The translations under genes and the position numbers were made by a program. 35,597 bases of DNA from a virus, in IMG/VR virus record IMGVR_UViG_3300011115_000261, positions 1 through 35,597 of that record. One strand, given 5' to 3'. This document shows positions 16,456-22,052 of this stretch, in pieces. The notes beneath the pieces are model-generated. The model ran no database searches, had not been told where the DNA came from, and saw only the letters and a list, made by a program, of their open reading frames with translations. Each line of letters opens with the position of its first letter. Within the stretch, counting starts at the first letter, position 1.

Positions 16456-17207
16456 GCGACCTAGAGGCCCACGCCAGCTGGCAGCTGCACAAGGAAATGC
16501 CTTTCGGCCTGCGCGCCTCGATGGGTCATGTCGCCAATGGCACGACCGTCTTTGTCTACGGCAGCAACCCAAGTGTGCAAGGCACTGAGACAACCGTTTG
16601 GTACCAAGGCGGCATCTACCAATACCCAGCATCAGCAATCCAGATGTCTGTATCGTCGGACGATGCGGCCGCCACATCTCAGGTGATGATCAACGGCCTA
16701 GATGCAGACTACATGCCGATCAACGAGGTCGTTACCATCACGGGCCAGACGGCTGTGACCACGACGCTGTCCTACCTGCGCCTTCAAAGCGCCTATACGA
16801 TTGCATCTCCCACAGCGCAGAACATCTACATCGGCACTGGCACTGTCACTGCGGGTGTACCGGCCACCGTGTACGAGAAGATCCACGACGGACACAACCG
16901 CACCGAGAGCGGGCGATTTACTGTGCCGGCTGGGCGCACGTTCTACATCAGCCACGGCACGATCTCGCACGGCTCTGACGCATCCAACGCCTATATCACC
17001 GCGCGCCTGATCTACCGGCTGTTCGGAATGCCATTCCAATCTGCGGCCATCGTTAACCTGAACAACAACTTTATTGATTTCTGGTTCGACTACCCGATCG
17101 CCCTGCCCGAAAAGTCTGACATCGAGACGCGGGCCTTTTGTTCTAAAGCGCAGGCCAATGGTGTGTCCACATCGTTTGAAGGCCTGCTGATCACGGAGAC
17201 ACAATGA
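16452..17207 (+). CDS. Beta-rich probable virion protein, 251 aa
   Basis: I do not recognise a named family. The protein is rich in Thr, Ser, Gly and Tyr, with alternating short hydrophobic strands (TTVFVYGSNPSVQG, TTTLSYLRLQSAYTIAS, NIYIGTGTVTAGVPATVYEKI), and a C-terminal segment of aromatic strands (FIDFWFDYPIALPEKSDIE). No membrane segment or signal peptide. Such composition fits a beta-sandwich head decoration, tail or fibre-tip component. ATGA overlaps join it to genes on both sides, which places it in the late operon. Confidence 0.5.
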   Translation: MSDLEAHASWQLHKEMPFGLRASMGHVANGTTVFVYGSNPSVQGTETTVWYQGGIYQYPASAIQMSVSSDDAAATSQVMINGLDADYMPINEVVTITGQTAVTTTLSYLRLQSAYTIASPTAQNIYIGTGTVTAGVPATVYEKIHDGHNRTESGRFTVPAGRTFYISHGTISHGSDASNAYITARLIYRLFGMPFQSAAIVNLNNNFIDFWFDYPIALPEKSDIETRAFCSKAQANGVSTSFEGLLITETQ

Positions 17208-17644
17208 TGGATAAGCCGGAAATGGAAATGATCAGGCGCAGCCTGATGTCTGCAATGAGCGAACCTGACATGGTGACGCCCGCGCAGAACAAAAAGAACA
17301 TGGCAAATGTTCTAAAGAATTGGTTCTTGGGGCCGGAGAAAACCTCGGTCGATCCGACGGCCAACAAGGCGTACTGGTCCGAGCTGGCCGTGATCATGGC
17401 TGTGCCTGAGCCTGTGGCGCGTCGGCGGTTCTGCGGAAATTGCGAATATGGGGACGGCACACCTGAGATGCTAAAGGCAATGGAAGCGATTCCGCTTGGC
17501 CCGCTAGACATGGATGGCGGCGGCAGGGTCTACTGCCACCTGTTCGATTTCGTGTGCCACAATCTAAGGGTCTGCCAAGCCTGGGAGAAGCGCGACTACG
17601 TCATGCCTGAAGAAGAGGATGATTCCGATGCCGAAGAAGATTGA
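17204..17644 (+). CDS. Cys-cluster phage protein, 146 aa
   Basis: Contains C77-x2-C80, C111, C118 and C124 (FCGNCEYG and YCHLFDFVCHNLRVCQAW), a likely zinc or iron-sulfur site. The N-terminus is helical and Met-rich; the C-terminus is a strongly acidic tail (EEEDDSDAEED). ATG codons at 17204 and 17207 are both possible starts. Proteins with this CxxC...CQAWEKR pattern occur next to small late genes in other aquatic phages; function unknown. The acidic tail could mimic DNA or dock a basic partner such as the small Lys-rich protein that follows. Confidence 0.6.
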   Translation: MMDKPEMEMIRRSLMSAMSEPDMVTPAQNKKNMANVLKNWFLGPEKTSVDPTANKAYWSELAVIMAVPEPVARRRFCGNCEYGDGTPEMLKAMEAIPLGPLDMDGGGRVYCHLFDFVCHNLRVCQAWEKRDYVMPEEEDDSDAEED

Positions 17645-17756
17645 GAAGAGCTTGATGACGCAGGCTGCCAAGATTGGATTGAAGGGCGAACGCAAGGACG
17701 CCTACGTCTACGGCACTCTTGCCAAGATCAAGGCGGCAACCGACAAGAAGAAATGA
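17628..17756 (+). CDS. Small basic protein, 42 aa
   Basis: ATG at 17628 overlaps the preceding gene by 17 bases in another frame. The peptide (MPKKIEKSLMTQAAKIGLKG, then AYVYGTLAKIKAATDKKK) is Lys-rich and has the AYVYGTL motif found in tiny phage proteins of unknown role. It is the last gene of the rightward late operon before the convergent gap. Confidence 0.6.
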   Translation: MPKKIEKSLMTQAAKIGLKGERKDAYVYGTLAKIKAATDKKK

Positions 17757-18027
17757 AGCGGGGGTGTTCTGCACCCAGAGCGCATGGGACGCTAGTTCCC
17801 TGCCGTCTCTACCCCACACTGGGCGTGATCCTGTGCAGGCCTCTCCCTGCGGTCACCGTTACAACCTTACGGTCTGGCCGTGGGAATGACCCACAGAACC
17901 TTATTCGGTGAGGGGCGCTTGGAAGATAGGCTGTAGCGCAGACTTGTTCGACCATACAAAAACACCCGTTGCCGTTTGTTAAAGTTGTCGCCCCTCGCCA
18001 TCTGTTTATCAACAGTGGCATTGTTGA
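17757..18027. other. Convergent non-coding gap with inverted repeats (bidirectional terminator region)
   Basis: Rightward late genes end at 17756 and the leftward operon ends at 18028, so both transcripts should stop here. Hairpin candidates: GGGTG-TTCTG-CACCC at 17762-17776; ACCGT...ACGGT around 17861-17879; ATCAACA-7 nt-TGTTGAT at 18008-18028. None has a clear T-tract, so termination may be factor-dependent or use the larger structure at 17910-18000. No open reading frame with a credible start was found. Confidence 0.5.
17910..18000 (+). ncRNA. Candidate structured RNA with tRNA-acceptor-like ends
   Basis: GAGGGGCG at 17910-17917 pairs perfectly with CGCCCCTC at 17989-17996, closing 71 bases, and the 3-prime arm is followed by GCCA, as in a tRNA discriminator plus CCA. 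Inside are GTAGCGCAG (D-arm-like) and GTTCGA, and ACAAA...TTTGT (17956-17979) can pair. A standard cloverleaf with T-arm in the right place cannot be drawn, so this is at most a degenerate tRNA or an unrelated structured RNA. Confidence 0.2.
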
Positions 18028-18243
18028 TCAAGCGCCTAGATCAGCTGGCCGTGGCATGGGCCGTGGGCTGACAATGATCTGATCGGTATAGATGCAGCGC
18101 ATCATGGTGTATTCCATGTCATTTGCTTTTGCGAGTGAGATGGCATGGTCCATCAAGTTTCCGCACTCCATGTCGGCTGGCAGTTTGAAGCCAGACTGAG
18201 AGCCGTCGATCCATGTGATAAGTAGGATTGCGAGTAGTTTCAT
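18028..18243 (-). CDS. Small exported protein, 71 aa
   Basis: Last gene of the leftward operon, overlapping its neighbour by ATGA. A short hydrophobic N-terminus (MKLLAILLITWIDGSQS) looks like a signal peptide or uncleaved anchor; the rest has two cysteines (MECG and MRCIYTD) that could form a disulfide in the periplasm, and a Pro-rich end (IVSPRPMPRPADLG). The C...A...MEYTMMRCIYT...SPRPMPRP pattern recurs in small proteins of other aquatic phages. Function unknown; an envelope-acting role such as superinfection exclusion is a guess from topology. Confidence 0.6.
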   Translation of the reverse strand: MKLLAILLITWIDGSQSGFKLPADMECGNLMDHAISLAKANDMEYTMMRCIYTDQIIVSPRPMPRPADLGA

Positions 18244-18392
18244 TTTTCTTCCTCTAGTTTAGTGGCAACTGCACGATAGTAGCGGCACAAACGTAACAGC
18301 TCACGACTTCGTGCGGGTAAAGTGTCTGCAAGTGCATCTCCTGCCTTTAGCAAAGCATCAGCTTTCTTCGTAGCATCCTCTGCCTTAGTCAT
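18240..18392 (-). CDS. Small helical protein, 50 aa
   Basis: Start chosen at the ATG at 18392, which overlaps the end of the Lar-like gene by eight bases; the frame is open further upstream but that part runs over the neighbour. The product is a charged helical protein (MTKAEDATKKADALLKAGDA, then RSRELLRLCRYYRAVATKLEEEK). It fits the overlapping operon pattern. No family recognised. Confidence 0.55.
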   Translation of the reverse strand: MTKAEDATKKADALLKAGDALADTLPARSRELLRLCRYYRAVATKLEEEK

Positions 18393-18852
18393 CCTCACCC
18401 TCCAGTTCAGCCAGCGCATAAGTGGCAATCGCTGAACAAGACCGATTGGCATGACGGCTGATCTTTTGTAGATACGATTTCGCCTTGGTCAGCTTGGCTT
18501 CTGCTTCATCCAGCCTCTCTTGCCTGACCCACCCATGCTCCTCGCCTATCTGCTTTGCGACAGCACTAACTAGCGCAGCCTCACGGATAGCAACGGGGTC
18601 GATGGTGGGCAGGGCGCGGGTGTTCCATGCGGCGATGGCTTCGGCTTTTGTAGGATACCCAACATTGCCAACAATATTTGTCACGCTGCATGATATGCAG
18701 TTGCAGAAATAAGCTTTAGTGATTTCTGAACCATCATCCCAATGCGTGTCAGGCAGCGCTTTCGACCATATTCTAAGGCCTCTATCTGAGGCTTCCCCCC
18801 CGCAAAATGGGCAAGGCAACAGCGCATCATCGCGCTTGATCATGTCAGTCAT
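18385..18852 (-). CDS. Lar-like restriction alleviation protein, 155 aa
   Basis: Residues 10-80 match the Lar/restriction alleviation zinc-ribbon pattern: LLPCPFCGGEA (C14, C17), then C50/C52/C55 and EAIAAWNTRA. Rac prophage Lar modulates type I restriction-modification so that incoming DNA survives; many phages carry Lar-like proteins of untested activity. Residues 85-155 form an added helical region. Its place in the leftward early-type operon with other host-directed small genes fits an anti-restriction job. ATGA overlap with the gene upstream. Confidence 0.75.
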   Translation of the reverse strand: MTDMIKRDDALLPCPFCGGEASDRGLRIWSKALPDTHWDDGSEITKAYFCNCISCSVTNIVGNVGYPTKAEAIAAWNTRALPTIDPVAIREAALVSAVAKQIGEEHGWVRQERLDEAEAKLTKAKSYLQKISRHANRSCSAIATYALAELEGEDD

Positions 18853-19160
18853 TTTGTTTTCTCCATGTTTTGTTTGTAAGCCACCGCCGCCGCACGGAAC
18901 CGCTTCATGCCGGTGGGGCTATCGGTCGAGATCACCTTGCGCACATACTTCTCGCTCAGGCCCAGCGCACGGGCGGCCGATGCGATCGAGGGGAACGACA
19001 GCCCCTCAACCTCAACAGGCTTTCGCTTCGTATTGCCGAGGCCAAGCAATTCCATCTTGCCACGCCACAGCGCCGAGTAAACTGCAGCCTCGCTGACATC
19101 CAGGCTTAACGCTGTCTGCCTGACGCTGGCGTAGGTCACGCCCCTGACTTTGGTGATCAT
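18849..19160 (-). CDS. Double HTH DNA-binding protein (NUMOD1-like), 103 aa
   Basis: The ATG at 19160 overlaps the previous stop. The N-terminal half has a helix-turn-helix (YASVRQTALSLDVSEAAVYSAL); the C-terminal half (LSFPSIASAARALGLSEKYVRKVI) has the NUMOD1/IENR1 pattern found beside homing endonuclease domains. No HNH or GIY-YIG nuclease residues are present, so it is likely a stand-alone DNA-binding protein or a remnant. Possible role: regulator of the phage early region. Confidence 0.65.
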   Translation of the reverse strand: MITKVRGVTYASVRQTALSLDVSEAAVYSALWRGKMELLGLGNTKRKPVEVEGLSFPSIASAARALGLSEKYVRKVISTDSPTGMKRFRAAAVAYKQNMEKTK

Positions 19161-19387
19161 AGGCCTACCCCCCAATAGCCGGCCAGCACCTGCGCTGGCG
19201 TCTCGATGCCCTGCTTCTTGCTGGCCTTGATGTCATCCACCAACACGCGGTTGCACATCGTGCGCACCCGCTCACTCTTCAGCCCAAGCATCTTGGCAAC
19301 CTTGACAGCCTGGTGCTGCATCCTGAGATCCAACATGCGCAGCAGGTACTCGTCATCCTGCCGCGTTGTGTGCTTGCCGCCGCTCAT
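19157..19387 (-). CDS. HTH-type small protein, 76 aa
   Basis: Contains a helix-turn-helix-like segment (QHQAVKVAKMLGLKSERVRTMCNRVLVDD). Basic N-terminus, Gly-rich C-terminus (LAGYWGVGL). ATGA overlaps tie it to both neighbours. Its regulator role is inferred from the HTH only. Confidence 0.6.
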   Translation of the reverse strand: MSGGKHTTRQDDEYLLRMLDLRMQHQAVKVAKMLGLKSERVRTMCNRVLVDDIKASKKQGIETPAQVLAGYWGVGL

Positions 19388-19818
19388 TGCTCATCCCCCT
19401 CAAAGTCGGCAGGATCGACGGCGTAGTAGGTGCGCTTGTAGATCACCCCGCGCCGCTCCATCTCTTGCATCTTTGCCATGACACTGAGCGCCGGATAGTC
19501 AATGCCATCGGCCACGGTGTCAGAGGTTGCCATGCCACCCTCGCGCAGATCCGCCAGGATCATGTCGGCCAAATTGTCGGCTGTGCCATTGGTGACGGAC
19601 TTCCCCTGCCGATCGATCTTGATGGCAACCCAACGCGTCTTGTCTGCGTGGGTCAGGTTTGGCACGATGATGGCGCCGACCGTCATGGACTGCTGCAGGC
19701 CAGCCTGCAGTGACAGTTTGGACGGGATGAAAACAGATTGCGACATGTCATCCGCGATCACCGCAAAGGTCGTGCCTGTTGGCAGGATGTGGGTGATCAT
19801 TATCTCAGTTAGTTGCAT
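19384..19818 (-). CDS. Putative OB/winged-helix protein, 144 aa
   Basis: ATG at 19818 has AGGGG seven bases upstream, making it the best start although a second ATG lies at 19800. Residues 1-78 look beta-rich (THILPTGTTFAVIADDMSQSVFIP...KTRWVAIKIDR) and could be a small OB-like barrel; residues 82-144 resemble a winged helix (NLADMILADLREGG...YPALSVMAKMQEMERRG) ending DFEGDEQ. The combination suggests nucleic acid binding or a regulatory role. No named family recognised. Confidence 0.55.
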   Translation of the reverse strand: MQLTEIMITHILPTGTTFAVIADDMSQSVFIPSKLSLQAGLQQSMTVGAIIVPNLTHADKTRWVAIKIDRQGKSVTNGTADNLADMILADLREGGMATSDTVADGIDYPALSVMAKMQEMERRGVIYKRTYYAVDPADFEGDEQ

Positions 19819-20023
19819 TAGTTTCCCCTAGAATTTCAGCAATCAATTTGGATTTCATTTGCTGCGCATAGATCATGCGAGAGCGGAGCATGTCGATCTC
19901 TTCGCCGACCCAAGCCTTGTCGGCCTGTTCCCCGTAGCGCGCGTACAGCTGGTCGATCTCGGCCTGCTTTATGCGGATCACGGCGTTCCAATCAGCGATC
20001 GTGTAACGAGTTTGGTTTGTCAT
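19805..20023 (-). CDS. Small helical protein, 72 aa
   Basis: Start taken at the ATG at 20023, which overlaps the preceding TGA; a longer frame from 20035 exists. Charged, mostly helical (ADWNAVIRIKQAEIDQLYARYG, MLRSRMIYAQQMKSKLIAEIL), likely a coiled coil. It overlaps the next gene by 14 bases. Function unknown. Confidence 0.55.
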   Translation of the reverse strand: MTNQTRYTIADWNAVIRIKQAEIDQLYARYGEQADKAWVGEEIDMLRSRMIYAQQMKSKLIAEILGETNATN

Positions 20024-20208
20024 TTCTCGCACCATACTAGCTTTGCATAAGACCGCTTGTAGGATTTGATCAGCCGCTCCACGTCTACGGCATGGACGCT
20101 CAGATCATCGCACTGCCAGTGCGGCGGCAGCTCTTTGAGCGCTTCGCGGTATTCTTGCAGGGCGGATAGGACGATCATTGTGTCGGCGCTGTTGAGTTTG
20201 ATTGCCAT
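20020..20208 (-). CDS. Small hypothetical protein, 62 aa
   Basis: ATG at 20208 overlaps the previous stop (ATGA); the longer frame from 20268 would run over the membrane peptide gene. The product has a helical N-terminal half (SADTMIVLSALQEYREALKELP) and a basic C-terminal helix (VERLIKSYKRSYAKLVWCEK). Two cysteines (WQCDD, WCEK). No family recognised. Confidence 0.5.
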   Translation of the reverse strand: MAIKLNSADTMIVLSALQEYREALKELPPHWQCDDLSVHAVDVERLIKSYKRSYAKLVWCEK

Positions 20209-20303
20209 CACTGCCACCCGAATCCGTACAGCAGGAAGAAGATGCCAGGTATCATGGCGAAGAGGCACAGGCAGCCGATTAGGTCTTCTAAGAATTCACG
20301 CAT
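20208..20303 (-). CDS. Tiny membrane peptide, 31 aa
   Basis: ATG at 20303 has AAAGGAAA seven bases upstream. After MREFLEDL the peptide is one hydrophobic helix (IGCLCLFAMIPGIFFLLYGFG). It lies just after the hairpin that follows the RMF-like gene. Membrane micro-proteins of this kind are common in phage early operons; its target is unknown. Confidence 0.55.
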   Translation of the reverse strand: MREFLEDLIGCLCLFAMIPGIFFLLYGFGWQ

Positions 20304-20333
20304 TTGGTTTCCTTTTCTAAGATGAGAGGTGGT

Positions 20334-20349
20334 GGGGGCCGAAGCCCCC
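20334..20349 (-). terminator. UUCG hairpin after the first leftward gene
   Basis: On the minus strand GGGGGC-TTCG-GCCCCC, a six-pair GC stem with an extra-stable UUCG tetraloop, starts seven bases after the TAA of the 51-aa gene. No T-run follows, so it may be a partial terminator, attenuator or mRNA 3-prime end stabiliser that sets the first gene's level above the nine genes behind it. Confidence 0.6.
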
Positions 20350-20355
20350 GTTGAG

Positions 20356-20511
20356 TTACGCAGTTTTGAAACCTTCTTCCCACGCATATGCTTGCAATGT
20401 TTCGCGTGTGAAGCTGTAAGGGTTATCAAAAATCTCCAAGCCAGAAAGTTTGGCGCTCCGGCCTTCTTCTGCTGCTTGCCGTGCTGCGTGAGATCCGATC
20501 ATTTTTTTCAT
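20356..20511 (-). CDS. RMF/CrpP-like small protein, 51 aa
   Basis: ATG at 20511 has AAGGA upstream; stop TAA at 20356-20358. The sequence shows A..EGR.A...G (residues 14-24), DNPY (29-32) and AxAWEEGF (41-48), the Gly-Ala-Gly...PY...AW..G scaffold of the ribosome modulation factor superfamily and of the related CrpP-type proteins of mobile elements. RMF dimerises ribosomes; CrpP-like proteins have disputed roles in quinolone resistance. Here it is the first gene of the leftward operon, right behind a consensus-like promoter and operator, so it should be among the earliest and most abundant products. A ribosome- or stress-directed host takeover role is inference. Confidence 0.65.
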   Translation of the reverse strand: MKKMIGSHAARQAAEEGRSAKLSGLEIFDNPYSFTRETLQAYAWEEGFKTA

Positions 20512-20527
20512 CCTTGTTTGCTAGTTC

Positions 20528-20545
20528 GTTTCGTCTACGCAATTG
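20528..20545 (-). promoter_or_regulatory. Operator-like repeat A (inverted)
   Basis: On the minus strand CAATTGCGTAGACGAAAC, matching copies B and C at 15 core positions (ATTGCGTNNRCGAAA). It lies directly after the -10 of the leftward promoter, where a bound repressor would block initiation. Confidence 0.7.
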
Positions 20546-20572
20546 ATATAGGCACTGCTTCACCACTGTCAA
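20545..20572 (-). promoter_or_regulatory. Leftward sigma70-type promoter
   Basis: Minus strand TTGACA (20567-20572), 16-base spacer, TATATC (20545-20550). This is a full consensus -35 with a good -10 and lies about 30 bases before the ribosome-binding site of the first leftward gene. It indicates early transcription by host RNA polymerase. Confidence 0.7.
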
Positions 20573-20580
20573 GGCCACCA

Positions 20581-20598
20581 CAATTGCGTAAGCGAAAT
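20581..20598 (+). promoter_or_regulatory. Operator-like repeat B
   Basis: CAATTGCGTAAGCGAAAT. Centre is 53 bases from copy A and 54 from copy C, about five DNA turns, so proteins bound at the three sites would face the same side and could form loops. Confidence 0.7.
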
Positions 20599-20634
20599 AT
20601 TTTTCACTTGCCATCGGCCACGCAAGAGGCGCAT

Positions 20635-20652
20635 AGATTGCGTCTGCGAAAC
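20635..20652 (+). promoter_or_regulatory. Operator-like repeat C
   Basis: AGATTGCGTCTGCGAAAC, overlapping a possible -10 (TAGATT, 20634-20639) of the rightward promoter and ending just before GAGGGGG, the ribosome-binding site of the Cro-like gene. Suited to autoregulation. Confidence 0.7.
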
Positions 20653-20664
20653 GAGGGGGCCGCG

Positions 20665-20847
20665 ATGGTCTACACAATCAAAGAGCTGAAGATGATGCTG
20701 GCGGGGCAACCGCTCAAGTCGATCTCGGTTGGCTCAGGCGTACACCACGTCACGCTGTGGCGGCTGGTCAACAACCGGCAAGAGGCCAAGGAAGGCACAC
20801 TGATCAAGCTTACCGATTACGTAAAGAAGGCGATGCAAGATGCCTAA
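20665..20847 (+). CDS. Cro-like HTH regulator, 60 aa
   Basis: ATG 20665 has GAGGGGG six bases upstream; an open frame extends to 20329 but that region holds the divergent promoters and an opposite gene. The protein is one small HTH domain: SISVGSGVHHVTLWRLVNNRQ (helix 2-turn-helix 3) followed by TLIKLTDYVKKAM. It resembles minimal Cro/LacI-type phage regulators. Three operator-like repeats lie in the 150 bases before it, so it probably represses or switches the divergent leftward and rightward promoters. It overlaps the following nuclease gene by eight bases. Confidence 0.75.
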   Translation: MVYTIKELKMMLAGQPLKSISVGSGVHHVTLWRLVNNRQEAKEGTLIKLTDYVKKAMQDA

Positions 20848-21223
20848 CGGCCGCAACAAGGGCGCCGCGTTTGAGCGCAGCATCGCGCAGGATTTATTCC
20901 TAGAGCTGGGCATCAAGTTTGCCCGCGATCTGCGGCAGTACCAGGAATCCGAATTCGGCGACCTGGTCACCGACGATCCGGCATGGCCGTACATGCTGGA
21001 GCTGAAGCGCTACGCCGCCGGCCCGATCGGTGGATCGGAAGCCTGGTGGAAGCAGGCCTGCGCTGCGGCCGACAAGGCGCACAAGCAGCCCGTGCTGATC
21101 TACAAGTACGATCGGCAACCCATCCGCTGTGTGCTTATGCTGCAGGGTGTGCGGGCCGACATGACGTTCCCCGATTTCTGTTATTTAGCAAGAGAGAGAA
21201 TGGCACATGACGCAAGCCTCTAA
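20840..21223 (+). CDS. PD-(D/E)XK endonuclease, Holliday junction resolvase-like, 127 aa
   Basis: Starts GAAFERSIAQDL (conserved acidic residue E12), then D41 (FGDLVTDD) and E54-L-K56 (YMLELKR), giving the E...D...ExK core of small archaeal-type resolvase-like nucleases, followed by WWKQA and PVLIYKYDRQPIR strands. Length is right for a single-domain phage nuclease. Role: cutting branched replication or recombination intermediates before packaging. Overlaps genes on both sides, placing it in the rightward replication operon. Confidence 0.75.
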   Translation: MPNGRNKGAAFERSIAQDLFLELGIKFARDLRQYQESEFGDLVTDDPAWPYMLELKRYAAGPIGGSEAWWKQACAAADKAHKQPVLIYKYDRQPIRCVLMLQGVRADMTFPDFCYLARERMAHDASL

Positions 21224-21980
21224 CGGTTTCACCAAGCACGGCATCGATCACCTGTCTGCATCCAGCATCAACCTGTGGGCCAATGCGCCCGACGTGTGGG
21301 TCATGCAGTACCTGCACTTCAAGCGCACCCCGATGGGGCCGGCCGCATGGCGTGGCATCTGCACCGAGGATGCCGTGGCCGCCACGCTGATGGGCGGCGC
21401 AATCACCGAGTGCATCGACCAGGCCATCGCCAAGTTTGACGGCAAGTACATCATCGGCGACGAGGCCACCACCCGTGAGCGCGACCGGATCAAGCCCATG
21501 ACCGAGCTGGCCGTGGCCGAGCTGGAACAGTACGGCAAGCCGTTCTTTCCAGAGGTTGAAGATGGCGACCACCACCAGAACAAGATCGAGATCATCGCCA
21601 AGGGCGACGGCTGGACGATCCCCGTGATCGGTTACCTTGACCTGGTCTATCCAGATCACGGCGTGATCATCGATCTCAAAACCACCGGCCGCATACCAAC
21701 CACGATGTCTGCCGAGCATCAGCTGCAGCGCGCCATCTACGCCAAGGCCAATGGCAACATGGCCGTGAAGTTCCTGTACGTCAGCGAGAAGAAGACCAAC
21801 TTGCTGGAAGACGGCGACCCGACAGAGCTGCTTGCCAAGGCCAAGGTGCAGATCGGCCGCATGGAAGCCTTCCTGCGCCATGTGGACAAAGACATCGCGC
21901 GCGAGATTGTGCCGCTCAACACGGCCAGCTTCTACTGGTCGGGCAACGAAGCCCTGCGCAAAGAATTCTACGGGGTCTGA
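21207..21980 (+). CDS. PD-(D/E)XK nuclease, RecB/Cas4-like, 257 aa
   Basis: N-terminal LSASSINLWANAPDVWVMQYL (16-36) is the usual RecB-type nuclease lead helix. Active site: D145 (IGYLDLV), D156-L-K158 (IIDLKT) and QxxxY at Q174-Y178 (QRAIY), matching motifs II, III and the RecB Gln-x3-Tyr. Family members are exonucleases that resect DNA ends. Next to an SSB-like gene it could form a recombination pair, or process genome ends. It overlaps the resolvase-like gene by 17 bases. Confidence 0.82.
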   Translation: MTQASNGFTKHGIDHLSASSINLWANAPDVWVMQYLHFKRTPMGPAAWRGICTEDAVAATLMGGAITECIDQAIAKFDGKYIIGDEATTRERDRIKPMTELAVAELEQYGKPFFPEVEDGDHHQNKIEIIAKGDGWTIPVIGYLDLVYPDHGVIIDLKTTGRIPTTMSAEHQLQRAIYAKANGNMAVKFLYVSEKKTNLLEDGDPTELLAKAKVQIGRMEAFLRHVDKDIAREIVPLNTASFYWSGNEALRKEFYGV

Positions 21981-21989
21981 CCCTGAGAT

Positions 21990-22032
21990 CCGAGCCTGCC
22001 GGTAGCAGGTATTCCTCGGTGCGACACGCACC
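21990..22032 (+). promoter_or_regulatory. Structured leader of the SSB-like gene with overlapping hairpins
   Basis: CCGAG (21990-21994) and CCTGC (21995-21999) pair with GCAGG (22005-22009) and CTCGG (22015-22019), leaving a TATTC bulge. A second hairpin GGTGCG-ACA-CGCACC covers 22018-22032. They share two bases (22018-22019), so full forms exclude each other. The structure sits about 20 bases before the ATG and after the nuclease stop: attenuator or autoregulatory site candidate. Confidence 0.5.
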
Positions 22033-22052
22033 CGACAAGAGAAAGACTGAAC

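Noticed and set aside
18849-19160. Homing endonuclease
   Set aside because: Only NUMOD1-like DNA-binding helices are present; no HNH, GIY-YIG or LAGLIDADG residues.
20329-20664. Upstream extension of the Cro-like gene to a 172-residue frame
   Set aside because: It runs through a minus-strand gene, the divergent promoter and all three operators; ATG 20665 has a strong ribosome-binding site.
18028-20664. Lysogeny module with integrase
   Set aside because: A Cro-like gene and divergent promoters are present, but no integrase, excisionase or CI-sized repressor was found in the full unit.
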